Assembly: GCA_024644345.1 (NCBI GenBank)
Contig: JAHELE010000012.1
Coordinates: forward strand, 1 to 42,279
Reading direction: 5' to 3'
DNA length: 42,279 nucleotides
Source of the DNA: Actinomycetes bacterium
Lineage (GTDB): Bacteria; Actinomycetota; Actinomycetes; JAHEKZ01
This document shows, one piece after another, positions 23,165 to 33,091 of the stretch. Positions within the stretch are counted from its first letter, which is position 1, and every line of letters begins with the position of its first letter. A program made the position numbers and the translations under genes. The notes under the pieces are model-generated. The model ran no database searches and had not been told where the DNA came from. It saw only the letters and a program-made list of their open reading frames with translations.

Positions 23165-24343
23165 ATGTTGCGCTGGATGACCGCCGGAGAGTCGCACGGC
23201 CGGCTCTTGGTGGCCATCGCCGAGGGATTCCCGGCCGGGGTGACAGTGACCACCTCAGACATCGACGCTCAGCTGGCCAGGCGCAGACTCGGCCACGGTC
23301 GGGGTGCGCGAATGAAGTTCGAGCAGGACGCCGTGACGATCGTTGCCGGTGTGCGCCACGGACAGACGATGGGCGGACCGGTCGCGATCGAGGTCGGCAA
23401 CAGCGAGTGGCCCAAGTGGGAGACCGTGATGGCCGCCGACCCGGTGGACGCCGACACCCTCGCGGCGCAGGCGCGAAATGCCCCACTTACCCGTCCCAGA
23501 CCTGGTCATGCTGATCTGGTCGGCATGCAGAAGTACGACCTCGATGACGCCCGGGCGGTGCTCGAGCGGGCAAGTGCCCGTGAGACAGCTGCTCGAGTGG
23601 CTCTGGGGACGGTGGCCCAGTCGTTTCTCCGTCAATCGGTCGGAGCAGAGGTGGTGAGCCACGTCGTCTCGATCGGTGAGGCCGACCTGCCGGCCGGAGT
23701 GGCCCCCGACCCTGACCAGCGTGATGCGATCGACGCCGATGACGTCCGGTGCGTCGACCCGGCTGCCAGCGCGGCCATGGTCGCCGAGATCGAGGCGGCT
23801 CGAAAAGCGGGCGACACGCTCGGCGGTGTGGTGGAAGTCGTGGTGCATGGGCTGCCGCCCGGCCTCGGTAGTCACGTCCACTGGGACCGGCGGATCGACG
23901 CCCAGCTCGCGGCTGGCTTGATGGGGATCCAGGCGATCAAGGGTGTCGAGGTCGGCGACGGCTTCGATGTGGCCCGGCGTCGCGGGTCGCTGGCGCACGA
24001 CGAGATCGTGCCATCTGCTGACGGGGTGCGTCGTCTCACCGGCCACTCGGGCGGTACCGAGGGTGGAATGACGACCGGGGAGGTACTGCGGGTGCGGGCT
24101 GCGATGAAACCGATCTCGACGGTCCCGCGAGCGCTCGACACCATCGATGTCGCAACCGGTGAGGCGGCAAAGGCCATCAACCAGCGGTCCGACGTCTGCG
24201 CCGTTCCTGCGGCCGCTGTCGTGGCAGAGGCCATGGTTGCCTTGGTGCTGTCGAATGCGGTGCTGGAGAAGTTCGGCGGCGACAGCGTCGGCGAGACCGC
24301 GCGGAACGTGGCCGGCTACCTCGACAACCTGTCTGTCCGGTGA
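23165..24343 (+). CDS. aroC: chorismate synthase
   Basis: A 392-residue FMN-dependent enzyme converting EPSP to chorismate, the last shikimate step. [12 protein letters not shown] at the start fixes ATG 23165. Family motifs include R-R-x-G-x-G-R-G-A-R-M, [18 protein letters not shown] and the C-terminal [13 protein letters not shown]. It is the first gene of the aroC-aroK-aroB-aroQ block, directly after the island terminator, so a promoter should lie in 23116-23164. aroK starts 7 nt after the stop. Confidence 0.96.
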   Translation: MLRWMTAGESHGRLLVAIAEGFPAGVTVTTSDIDAQLARRRLGHGRGARMKFEQDAVTIVAGVRHGQTMGGPVAIEVGNSEWPKWETVMAADPVDADTLAAQARNAPLTRPRPGHADLVGMQKYDLDDARAVLERASARETAARVALGTVAQSFLRQSVGAEVVSHVVSIGEADLPAGVAPDPDQRDAIDADDVRCVDPAASAAMVAEIEAARKAGDTLGGVVEVVVHGLPPGLGSHVHWDRRIDAQLAAGLMGIQAIKGVEVGDGFDVARRRGSLAHDEIVPSADGVRRLTGHSGGTEGGMTTGEVLRVRAAMKPISTVPRALDTIDVATGEAAKAINQRSDVCAVPAAAVVAEAMVALVLSNAVLEKFGGDSVGETARNVAGYLDNLSVR

Positions 24344-24350
24344 CTGCGCG

Positions 24351-25960
<1,610 letters not shown>

Positions 25961-25962
25961 GG

Positions 25963-26403
25963 GTGGCAAAACGCAACGTGCTGGTGCTCAACGGACCGAA
26001 CCTCGGCATGCTCGGTGCGCGCGAACCTGAGGTCTACGGCCACACGACACTGGCTGATCTGGAGCGTGCCTGCCGTGAGGCCGGCGAGTCGCTCGGGCTC
26101 TCGGTCGAGGTGAGACAGACCGACGACGAAGCAGAGCTGGTCGGCTGGCTTCACCAGGCCGCCACGGACTCCCTCCCGGTTGTTCTCAACCCGGCTGCCT
26201 TCACGCACTACTCCTACGCGCTGCGCGATGCAGTCGCCATGCGGACCGCGCCCTTGATCGAGGTCCATCTGACCAATCCGGCGGCCCGTGAGGAGTTCCG
26301 CCGTCACTCGGTGGTGGCAGAGGTGGCGAGTGGGACGGTGGCGGGGTTCGGTCTGGCGTCCTACCTGCTGGCGCTCCAGGCGATCGCCCACGAGCCGACG
26401 TAG
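25963..26403 (+). CDS. aroQ: 3-dehydroquinate dehydratase, type II
   Basis: A 146-residue dodecameric-type enzyme removing water from 3-dehydroquinate. N-G-P-N-L-G-M-L-G, then R-E-P-E-V-Y-G with the catalytic Arg/Tyr, N-P-A-A-F-T-H-Y-S substrate loop and E-V-H-L-T-N are visible. GTG 25963 has GAGGAG (25952-25957) 5 nt upstream; GTG 25957 is too close to it. With aroE, aroC, aroK and aroB, five shikimate steps are encoded in this window. Confidence 0.94.
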   Translation: MAKRNVLVLNGPNLGMLGAREPEVYGHTTLADLERACREAGESLGLSVEVRQTDDEAELVGWLHQAATDSLPVVLNPAAFTHYSYALRDAVAMRTAPLIEVHLTNPAAREEFRRHSVVAEVASGTVAGFGLASYLLALQAIAHEPT

Positions 26404-26411
26404 GACGTCCG

Positions 26412-27482
26412 ATGCCAGCTGACCATCAGCAACGCCGACAGCGGTTGGCTGAACAGTTCCGGGTCCTCGGGCTGGACGCGGCCCTGGTGACCAACCTGGT
26501 GAACGTTCGCTACCTAAGCGGGTTCACCGGGTCGGCGGGCGCTCTGGCGGTCTTGGCCGACGGCTCCGCCGAGATCGCCACGGACAGCCGGTACGCCGTC
26601 CAGGTGGCTGACGAGAGCCCCGACGCCACCGCCCACATCACCCGTGCCGGGCGTGCGACGTTGATCGATCGGCTGGTTGCCGCCGGCGTGACCGTAGTGG
26701 GGTTCGAAGATCGTCACCTGTCGGTCGCCGCCTGGCGTGAGCTGGGCGAGCGGCTCGGGTGGACGCCGCTCGGCTCTACCGTCGACCACCTGCGCATGGT
26801 GAAGGACGACGGCGAGCTGAGCCTTCTTCGCAGAGCGTGCCAAGCCAGTGACGACGCGCTTGCGGCCGTTCTGCCCAGGATCGGTGTGGGCGTGACCGAG
26901 CGAGAGGTAGCCCGGTGGTTGGACGACGAGCTCCGCAACCGGGCTGAGGGTCCCGGTTTCGACACGATCGTGGCATCGGGCGTCAACGGTGCGATCCCGC
27001 ACCACCAGCCGACAGACCGGCCGATCGCCGATGGCGAGCTGATCACGATCGACTTCGGAGCGCGCGTCGGGGGATACCACGCCGACATGACGCGGACCAT
27101 TGCTACGGGTCAGATCGGCGCCTGGCAACACGAGATCTACGACCTCGTCCACGCTGCGCAGGAGGCCGGGATCGCCGCCTTGGGGGTGGGTGAAGCAGCT
27201 CGTGAGGTGGACGCCTCGGCCCGTGCAGTCATCGCAGATGCCGGCTTCGGTGCGGCGTTCGGCCACGGTCTCGGGCACGGGGTGGGGCTCCAGATCCATG
27301 AGGCGCCGTTCCTCGGCAGCACCTCTGCCGATAAACTCCAGCCGTCCGTGCCGGTCACCGTCGAACCCGGGATCTACCTCCCCGACCGTGGTGGGGTGCG
27401 GATCGAGGACACCGTCGTCGTCCATGCCGACCGCGTCGAACGCCTGACCACCACTACCCGCGACCTGCTGGTCGTCGGCTGA
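26412..27482 (+). CDS. M24 family Xaa-Pro aminopeptidase
   Basis: 356 residues with a creatinase/prolidase N-terminal domain ([10 protein letters not shown] near residue 35) and a C-terminal pita-bread catalytic domain. Metal ligands are seen in order: D in T-I-D-F-G-A, D in H-A-D-M-T-R-T, H in [10 protein letters not shown] in V-T-V-E-P-G-I-Y, and E in V-R-I-E-D-T-V. It removes N-terminal residues preceding proline in the cytoplasm. This gene is almost always next to efp, as here (38 nt before it). PepP and PepQ cannot be separated by eye. Confidence 0.9.
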   Translation: MPADHQQRRQRLAEQFRVLGLDAALVTNLVNVRYLSGFTGSAGALAVLADGSAEIATDSRYAVQVADESPDATAHITRAGRATLIDRLVAAGVTVVGFEDRHLSVAAWRELGERLGWTPLGSTVDHLRMVKDDGELSLLRRACQASDDALAAVLPRIGVGVTEREVARWLDDELRNRAEGPGFDTIVASGVNGAIPHHQPTDRPIADGELITIDFGARVGGYHADMTRTIATGQIGAWQHEIYDLVHAAQEAGIAALGVGEAAREVDASARAVIADAGFGAAFGHGLGHGVGLQIHEAPFLGSTSADKLQPSVPVTVEPGIYLPDRGGVRIEDTVVVHADRVERLTTTTRDLLVVG

Positions 27483-27520
27483 CCATCACTCAGCCGCACT
27501 CACAAGGAGACGAACCTGCT

Positions 27521-28078
27521 GTGGCGACCACCAACGACCTCAAGAACGGCCTCGTCCTCAACATCGACGGCGGGCTCTGGACCGTTGTGGAGTTCCAACA
27601 CGTCAAGCCGGGTAAGGGCGGTGCGTTCGTGCGCACCAAGCTGAAGAACGTCCTGTCCGGCAAGGTCGTCGACAAGACGTTCAACGCTGGTGTGAAGGTC
27701 GAGACCGCCAGCGTCGATAAGCGGGAGATGCAGTACCTGTACCAGGACGCCGAGGATTTCGTCTTCATGGACACCGCCTCCTACGACCAGATGCACGTTC
27801 CGGGCCCCACCGTCGGCGACGCCGCGCACTTCATGCTCGAGGGGCAGAACGCGACGGTGGCCGTGCATGAGGGCAACCCGCTGTACGTCGAGCTCCCGGC
27901 GTCAGTCGAGCTCGAGATCACCTACACCGAGCCAGGCCTGCAGGGCGACCGGTCGACGGGTGGCACCAAGCCGGCAACGCTCGAGACCGGCTTCGAGATC
28001 GGCGTTCCGCTCTTCATCACGCAGGGGGAGCGGATCCGGGTCGACACCCGCGACGGCAGCTACCTCGGTCGCGCCTGA
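27521..28078 (+). CDS. efp: elongation factor P
   Basis: A 185-residue three-domain tRNA-mimic that relieves ribosome stalling at polyproline. Domain I has the tip loop K-P-G-K-G-G-A-F with K32 at the usual modification position. The C-terminal signature runs [10 protein letters not shown], ending [11 protein letters not shown] 27521 is preceded by AAGGAG at 27504-27509, an 11-nt spacing. The proline-rich tails of several proteins here (Roadblock, DUF4388) are likely clients. nusB follows after 3 nt. Confidence 0.97.
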   Translation: MATTNDLKNGLVLNIDGGLWTVVEFQHVKPGKGGAFVRTKLKNVLSGKVVDKTFNAGVKVETASVDKREMQYLYQDAEDFVFMDTASYDQMHVPGPTVGDAAHFMLEGQNATVAVHEGNPLYVELPASVELEITYTEPGLQGDRSTGGTKPATLETGFEIGVPLFITQGERIRVDTRDGSYLGRA

Positions 28079-28081
28079 GCT

Positions 28082-28474
28082 GTGGGCGCCCGACACAAGG
28101 CCCGCAAGCGGGCACTCGACATCCTGTTCGAGGCCGACCAGCGCGGCGAGCCGATCGACGCGGTTGTTACCGACCGAGCCGCGCGCGGTGACGCAGCGGC
28201 CAACCCCTACACCGAGACCCTGGTGTCAGGGGTGGTCGAGCACTCGACCGAGATCGACGAGCTGATCGAAGCCAATGCCATCGATTGGAGCCTTGACCGG
28301 ATGCCGGCTGTCGACCGGGCGCTGCTGCGGCTGGCGACCTTCGAGCTGAGGTGGGGCGTCGACATCGCTCCGGCGATCGCGATCGACGAAGCGGTCGACC
28401 TGGCCAAGGAGCTGTCGACCGACGACTCGCCAGCGTTCGTTAACGGCGTTTTGGGGCGGATCGCGGAACCCTGA
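28082..28474 (+). CDS. nusB: transcription antitermination factor NusB
   Basis: A 130-residue all-helical RNA-binding protein; with NusE/S10 it binds boxA in rRNA leaders. A-R-x-x-A-L-D-I-L-F-E-A-D is the N-terminal motif. The core V-D-R-A-L-L-R-L-A-T-F-E-L follows, and the C-terminal S-P-A-F-V-N-G-V-L-G-R-I-A is complete. GTG 28082 starts 3 nt after the efp stop; the efp-nusB pairing is typical of actinobacteria. Confidence 0.95.
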   Translation: MGARHKARKRALDILFEADQRGEPIDAVVTDRAARGDAAANPYTETLVSGVVEHSTEIDELIEANAIDWSLDRMPAVDRALLRLATFELRWGVDIAPAIAIDEAVDLAKELSTDDSPAFVNGVLGRIAEP

Positions 28475-28509
28475 CGGGGGTTGTGGGAGGACTCAGGCGA
28501 ATCGGTGAG

Positions 28510-28591
28510 TGCCCCGGGAGGGACTTGAACCCTCATGCCTTTCGGCAACGGATTTTGAATCCGCCGCGTCTGCCAATTCCGCCACCGGGGC
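28510..28591 (-). tRNA. tRNA-Leu (anticodon CAA)
   Basis: Read on the minus strand, the acceptor GCCCCGG pairs with CCGGGGC, followed by discriminator A. The anticodon stem GCGGA/TCCGT encloses loop TTCAAAA, giving anticodon CAA (reads UUG). The long variable arm TGCCGAAAGGCA makes it class II, and the T arm has GTTCAAGTC. CCA is not encoded. A TAGACT (-10-like) hexamer on the same strand at 28617-28622 could be its promoter. It is convergent with nusB. Confidence 0.95.
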
Positions 28592-28685
28592 CGCCGCGAC
28601 CGCGCGGGGCGGAAGCAGTCTAACGAGCCGCGACGAGCACAGCGCCAGATGGCTGCCCTTGGCGCTGTCGCCGAGATGGGGTCAA

Positions 28686-28714
28686 AAGGTCACCCAGCGT
28701 CATCTGAAGGTCAC
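28686..28714. promoter_or_regulatory. direct repeat of AAGGTCAC upstream of the binding-protein gene
   Basis: AAGGTCAC occurs at 28686-28693 and 28707-28714, a 21-bp period (two helical turns), 131 bp before the start codon. The GGTCAC core recurs in the palindrome before livH (34453-34468). It could be an operator; this is suggestive only. Confidence 0.3.
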
Positions 28715-28844
28715 GATGCCGCAACGACCGGAGCACGAAGACCCTGCCAGGCTGCAATCACCAGCGCTGGCAAGTAGTTTTCGATCATCAACCGGCAGTT
28801 CGGCCGGACCAGGGCCTCGCGGCCCGATCGGCAAGGAGTATTGA

Positions 28845-30203
28845 ATGATTCGAGCAAACGCCACATGGCGGCTAGTCGCCGTTGCTGGCGCTGCGGGCCT
28901 CGTGCTCGCTGCGTGCGGTAGCGACGACAACGGCGGCAGCAGCAGCACGTCGGCGGCCCCCCAAAGCAGCGGAACGCCGCTCTACCTCGTTGATGGAAAC
29001 ATCGGCAATGGACCTCTGGCGGAACTCCCGGCCGGAACGTTGTCCGGCGTCAAGGGAACCCTTCCTGGCGCCGAGGCGAGCGCCGACTTCAAGGATCGGC
29101 TCAACGGGATCGACTCGAGCCTGAAGAAGATCGGCTACTCGTACGGACCTGAGTCGTACGACGCGGCAATGGTCGTGATCTTGTCTGCCGTTGCGGCCAA
29201 GTCCGACTCCGGGCGCGACATGGCCGAGCAGATGCAGGCCGTCACAACGGGTGGCAGCAAGTGCTCCTCGTTCGACGAATGCAGCAAGATGCTGGCCCAG
29301 GGCGACGACATCGACTACGACGGCCAGTCCGGTCCCATCGAGTTCGACGACTTCGGTGACCCGACGTCGGCGTTCGTTGGCATCTACCAGTACGACGACA
29401 AGAACCTGGTTCCCGGTCTCACCACTGACGGTTCCGCGCTGAACTACGAGTCGGGACAGATCGAGCCGACCAAGGGCACGCCGGACCCGCTGACGACCAA
29501 GGACAACCGCGGCGCCAGTGATGACCAGCTCAAGCTCGGCGGCTACTTGCCGTTGACCGGTTCACTTGCTTCACTCGGGCCGCCCGAGGTGGCCGGTGTA
29601 GAGCTCGCGGTCCAGGAGGCCAATGAGGGTGGTGGAGTGCTGGGCAAGGACGTGCTGTGGTTCAACGGTGACTCCAGCGACTCGGCCAACTTCGACAAGG
29701 GCGTCCAGACGATCGACAAGCAGATCCAGCGTGGCGTCGACGCCATCATCGGAGCCGCTTCGTCGAGTGTGAGCCTGAACACGCTCGAGCAGGTCACCGG
29801 CGCCGGCATCCTGCAGGTTTCGCCAGCCAACACCTCACCCGACCTGACGAACTCGCAGGACTCAGGGCTGTACTTCCGTACCGCCCCGTCCGACGTGCTC
29901 CAGGGTCGTGTGCTGGGCAACCTGCTCAACGCTGACGGCATCCAGAACGTGGCGATCCTGTCGCTGCAGGATGCCTACGGTGAAGGTCTCGCCGAGTACA
30001 CCGCCCTGTCGTTCAGCGACGGTGGTGGCACGGTGCTCACCGAGCCGGATGCGATCTACTACGACCCGACGGCGAACAACTTCGCTGCCGAGGTCTCGAA
30101 GATCAAGGCAATGGACCCGGACGGCATCGTCCTGATCGGGTTCGACGAGTCGGCCAAGGTGGTCAGCGAGCTCGTCAAGCAGGGCATCGGTCCGAACAGC
30201 TGA
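28845..30203 (+). CDS. branched-chain amino acid type ABC transporter substrate-binding lipoprotein, apparently circularly permuted
   Basis: 452 residues; GGCAAGGAG lies just upstream of ATG 28845. Lipoprotein signal with lipobox L-A-A-C (C24), then a Ser/Gly linker. Residues ~45-197 (L-Y-L-V-D-G-N, G-V-K-G-T-L-P-G-A, E-S-Y-D-A, D-I-D-Y-D-G, G-I-Y-Q-Y) are what normally forms the C-terminal half of this LivJ-like family. After a linker (~198-225), residues 226-452 are the normal N-terminal half (L-K-L-G-G-Y-L-P-L-T-G-S-L ... E-L-V-K-Q-G-I-G-P-N-S). The protein ends exactly where L-Y-L-V-D-G would normally follow, so both lobes seem complete but in swapped order. It faces the livFGMH genes and should serve that transporter. 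An assembly error must be excluded. Confidence 0.85.
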   Translation: MIRANATWRLVAVAGAAGLVLAACGSDDNGGSSSTSAAPQSSGTPLYLVDGNIGNGPLAELPAGTLSGVKGTLPGAEASADFKDRLNGIDSSLKKIGYSYGPESYDAAMVVILSAVAAKSDSGRDMAEQMQAVTTGGSKCSSFDECSKMLAQGDDIDYDGQSGPIEFDDFGDPTSAFVGIYQYDDKNLVPGLTTDGSALNYESGQIEPTKGTPDPLTTKDNRGASDDQLKLGGYLPLTGSLASLGPPEVAGVELAVQEANEGGGVLGKDVLWFNGDSSDSANFDKGVQTIDKQIQRGVDAIIGAASSSVSLNTLEQVTGAGILQVSPANTSPDLTNSQDSGLYFRTAPSDVLQGRVLGNLLNADGIQNVAILSLQDAYGEGLAEYTALSFSDGGGTVLTEPDAIYYDPTANNFAAEVSKIKAMDPDGIVLIGFDESAKVVSELVKQGIGPNS

Positions 30204-30217
30204 CCGAGGGAACGCAA

Positions 30218-30251
30218 CAGAAGGGGCCCGGCTCGCGCCGGGCCCCTTCTG
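30218..30251. terminator. bidirectional hairpin terminator between binding protein and livF
   Basis: Perfect 15-bp stem CAGAAGGGGCCCGGC / GCCGGGCCCCTTCTG with a TCGC loop, 14 nt after the binding-protein stop. It lies between convergent genes and can serve both: its right arm gives a CTTCT tail on the plus strand, and the minus strand is symmetrical. Confidence 0.85.
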
Positions 30252-30275
30252 CGTCCCCGGCTGCCCCGATCACGT

Positions 30276-30305
30276 ACGGACGGATCGCGGACGGACGGAT
30301 CGCGG
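30276..30305. repeat. tandem 15-bp duplication
   Basis: ACGGACGGATCGCGG occurs twice back to back (30276-30290 and 30291-30305), in the 91-bp gap between the terminator and the livF stop. No function is evident; probably slippage. Confidence 0.8.
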
Positions 30306-30342
30306 GTGGATGCGGATACCCGAGGTGGAGCGGTGGTGGCCC

Positions 30343-31179
30343 CTAGGCCTTGGCGAGGGTGCCGAGGTACAGCTGGATGACCTTCGGGTCGTTCAGCAGG
30401 TCGGCGCCGGTGCCCGTGTGGGCGTTCCGACCCTGGTCGAGCACGTATCCGCGGTCGCAGATCTGCAGGCAGCGACGTGCGTTCTGCTCCACCATGATGA
30501 CCGTCACGCCAGCAGCGTTGATCTGCTTGGTCCGGACGAAGACCTCGTCCTGCAGCACGGGGGACAGGCCTGCCGACGGCTCGTCGAGCAAGATGACCGA
30601 GGGGTCCATCATGAGCGCTCGACTCATGGCGACCATCTGCCGCTCGCCACCGGACAGTGATCCGGCCGGTTGCTTGCGACGGTCGGCCAAGGTGGGGAAG
30701 AGCGAGGCGACGAAGTCGAATCGCTCGGCAAAGTTCTTGGGAGCCTGGTAGGCGCCCATCTGCAGATTCTCTTCGATGGTCAAGCTGGGGAAGACGTTGT
30801 TGTTCTGAGGCACGAATCCGACACCCTGTGAGACGAGGCGGTTCGGCTTGAGGTTGGTGATGTCCTCGCCGTCGAGGATCACCTGACCCTCGTGGACGCG
30901 CACGAGCCCGAAGAGCGCCTTGAGGAGTGTGGACTTGCCGGCTCCGTTCGGGCCGATGATGCCGACCAGCTCGCCGCGGTTGGCGTACAGGTCACACCCA
31001 TTCAGGATGTTGACCCCGGGCAGGTAGCCCGCGACGAGGTTGTCGGCAATGACCAGGGCGTTCGGCATCGCTGCCAGGTGCGCACTGCGATCGGGAACTG
31101 CCTTGTCGTGGTCCTGGTCGATTCCGACCTCGGCCCTGTGTACCTCTCCAGGAGTGAGCCCGCCGGCAGGGTTGGTCAT
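30343..31179 (-). CDS. livF: branched-chain amino acid ABC transporter ATP-binding protein LivF
   Basis: 278 residues. Walker A G-P-N-G-A-G-K-S-T, signature L-S-G-G-E-R-Q and Walker B V-I-L-L-D-E-P-S-A-G-L are present, with LivF features G-x-V-P-Q-x-x-x-x-F-P-S-L-T-I-E-E-N and V-E-Q-N-A-R-R. It energises uptake together with LivG. There is an unusual ~37-residue N-terminal lead before M-P-N-A-L-V-I-A; an internal ATG at 31068 would give the standard length but has no ribosome binding site. The 31179 start overlaps the livG stop (ATGA) and is kept. Last gene of the livHMGF set. Confidence 0.93.
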   Translation of the reverse strand: MTNPAGGLTPGEVHRAEVGIDQDHDKAVPDRSAHLAAMPNALVIADNLVAGYLPGVNILNGCDLYANRGELVGIIGPNGAGKSTLLKALFGLVRVHEGQVILDGEDITNLKPNRLVSQGVGFVPQNNNVFPSLTIEENLQMGAYQAPKNFAERFDFVASLFPTLADRRKQPAGSLSGGERQMVAMSRALMMDPSVILLDEPSAGLSPVLQDEVFVRTKQINAAGVTVIMVEQNARRCLQICDRGYVLDQGRNAHTGTGADLLNDPKVIQLYLGTLAKA

Positions 31180-32108
31180 GTCTGGTCACCACCGTCTGCT
31201 TCGAGGATCTCCACGGGCACATCGAGTCCCTCGTCCACAGCTATCTGTGCGAGGGACTGGTCATGGTGGGCGCCAAGGTAGGCGTCGATGACCCGGGTGT
31301 CGGCCATCACCTCATGTGGGGGGCCTTCGGCGATGATCTTGCCCTGGGCCATGACGATGACCCAGTCCGAGATGTCTCGCACCATGTCCATGTCGTGTTC
31401 GACGAAGAGGACGCTCATCCCGAGCTCACGGAGGTCCTTGACGTGTCCTAGAAGGGACTGGGTGAGTGCCGGGTTGACCCCGGCCATGGGCTCGTCGAGC
31501 ATCACCAGCTCGGGGTTGACCATGAGGGATCGGGCCATCTCCAGCAGCTTGCGCTGCCCGCCAGAGAGCGAACCGGCGAAGTCCTCACGTTTGGTATCGA
31601 GCTTGAACCGCCTGAGCAGGTCGTCCGCCCGCTCGGTGATCTCGCGTTCCTGGCCTCGCCACAACGCTTTGACGATGCTGGGGAGGAGCCGCTCACCCCG
31701 TTGCCCGGTGGCGCCCAGACGCATGTTCTCGATCACGGTGAGTCGAGTCAGCACCTTGGTCAACTGGAAGGTGCGCACCATTCCCATCCGGGCCACCTTG
31801 TACGGAGGCACGCCCTCGATCGACTTGCCGTTGTAGGTCCAGCTGCCTTCATCGACCTTGTCGAAGCCGGTCAGGAGGTTGAAGAAGGTGGTCTTGCCAG
31901 CACCGTTGGGACCGATGAGCGCAGTGATGGCGCCGCGTTGCACCTCGACGTGCTCGACGTCGACCGCCGTGAGACCGCCAAATCGACGCACCACGTTGTC
32001 AGCGATCAGGATGGGGTCGGGCTTGGCTACGCCAGGCTCTCGCGCCAGATCGGCAAGCGCGGCGACTGCCGCGTCACGTTGGATCGCTGTCGATGATTCA
32101 TCGGGCAT
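31176..32108 (-). CDS. livG: branched-chain amino acid ABC transporter ATP-binding protein LivG
   Basis: 310 residues from ATG 32108, preceded on its strand by AAGGAG with 10-nt spacing. The longer in-frame start at 32132 lacks one and would overlap livM more. Walker A G-P-N-G-A-G-K-T-T, LivG-type N-L-L-T-G-F, R-T-F-Q-L-T-K-V-L, signature L-S-G-G-Q-R-K and Walker B V-M-L-D-E-P-M-A-G-V-N-P are present. A ~25-residue acidic C-terminal extension follows the usual end. It overlaps livM by 11 nt and livF by 4 nt, so it is translationally coupled. Confidence 0.93.
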   Translation of the reverse strand: MPDESSTAIQRDAAVAALADLAREPGVAKPDPILIADNVVRRFGGLTAVDVEHVEVQRGAITALIGPNGAGKTTFFNLLTGFDKVDEGSWTYNGKSIEGVPPYKVARMGMVRTFQLTKVLTRLTVIENMRLGATGQRGERLLPSIVKALWRGQEREITERADDLLRRFKLDTKREDFAGSLSGGQRKLLEMARSLMVNPELVMLDEPMAGVNPALTQSLLGHVKDLRELGMSVLFVEHDMDMVRDISDWVIVMAQGKIIAEGPPHEVMADTRVIDAYLGAHHDQSLAQIAVDEGLDVPVEILEADGGDQT

Positions 32109-33084
32109 CGAGCTGCAGCTCCTTCCGGTCACCCAGGATGCCTTGCGGCCGGTAGATCATCAACAACATCAAGCCCACACCCACCATGACCAGCCTCACC
32201 TGGGCTGCCTGGGTGCTCGACATGAACGTGATGACTCCGGTGTTGACCGCCTGGTCGAGCACGACGTCGACGAACTGGAACAGGAAGGAGAAGATCAACG
32301 CCCCCAGGATCGGACCGAAAACGCGCGCGGCACCACCGATGATGAGGACGACGTAGATCAAGAAGGTGAGGTTGGTCGCATAGGCATCGGGCGACACCGC
32401 CGACTGGCCGAGGGCCAACATGAACCCTGCGAACGCGCCGCCGAGTCCACCGAGAATCAGTGCCTGCATCTTGTACCAGTAGACGTTCTTGCCGAGGCTG
32501 CGCACAGCATCCTCGTCCTCCCGGATGCCGCGCAACACGCGCCCGAACGGACTCCGCATGAGCAGGAACACCAGGAGGGACCACAGTGCGACCAGTGACC
32601 ACCCGACGATGATCACCCACCAGGACTTCTCGTTGTACTTGAAGGGTCCAAAGTCGTAGGCACCAGGCGAGATCGGATTGAGATTGTAGAAAGCGTCGGA
32701 GAACTGTTGAAGGCCGTCCGAGCCCCCAAAGGTGTCCTTGAAGGCGACGGAGCGCAGCGTCAGGCGCAAGATTTCGGCTGCCGCAATCGTCACGATGGCC
32801 AGGTAGTCCGCTCGCAGGCGCAGGGTGGGCACACCGAGCAGGAGTGCCAGAACCACGGTTGCCGCCATGCCGACGACGATGCCGAGCCAGAAGTTGAGGC
32901 CGAGGGTGGTGACCGTTGTGGCTAAGCCGTACCCGGCGACGGCGAGGAAGGCGGCCTGCCCGAAGTTGAGCAGTCCGGTGTAGCCGAACTGGATGTTCAG
33001 CCCGATAGCTCCGAGACAGAACACGATCGAGCTGATCCCGATGGCGGACGACAGAGACGTCGTGAAAATGAATCCCCAGTCCAT
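32098..33084 (-). CDS. livM: branched-chain amino acid ABC transporter permease LivM
   Basis: A 328-residue polytopic permease. It has the LivM pattern G-L-N-I-Q-F-G-Y-T-G-L-L-N-F-G-Q-A-A-F near the N-terminus and the cytoplasmic EAA-like loop S-P-F-G-R-V-L-R-G-I-R-E-D-E-D-A. The C-terminus has Y-R-P-Q-G-I-L-G. About 8-10 membrane helices are visible. ATG 33084 begins 7 nt after the livH stop. It forms the transmembrane pore with LivH. Confidence 0.93.
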   Translation of the reverse strand: MDWGFIFTTSLSSAIGISSIVFCLGAIGLNIQFGYTGLLNFGQAAFLAVAGYGLATTVTTLGLNFWLGIVVGMAATVVLALLLGVPTLRLRADYLAIVTIAAAEILRLTLRSVAFKDTFGGSDGLQQFSDAFYNLNPISPGAYDFGPFKYNEKSWWVIIVGWSLVALWSLLVFLLMRSPFGRVLRGIREDEDAVRSLGKNVYWYKMQALILGGLGGAFAGFMLALGQSAVSPDAYATNLTFLIYVVLIIGGAARVFGPILGALIFSFLFQFVDVVLDQAVNTGVITFMSSTQAAQVRLVMVGVGLMLLMIYRPQGILGDRKELQLDAR

Positions 33085-33091
33085 CAGAGCC

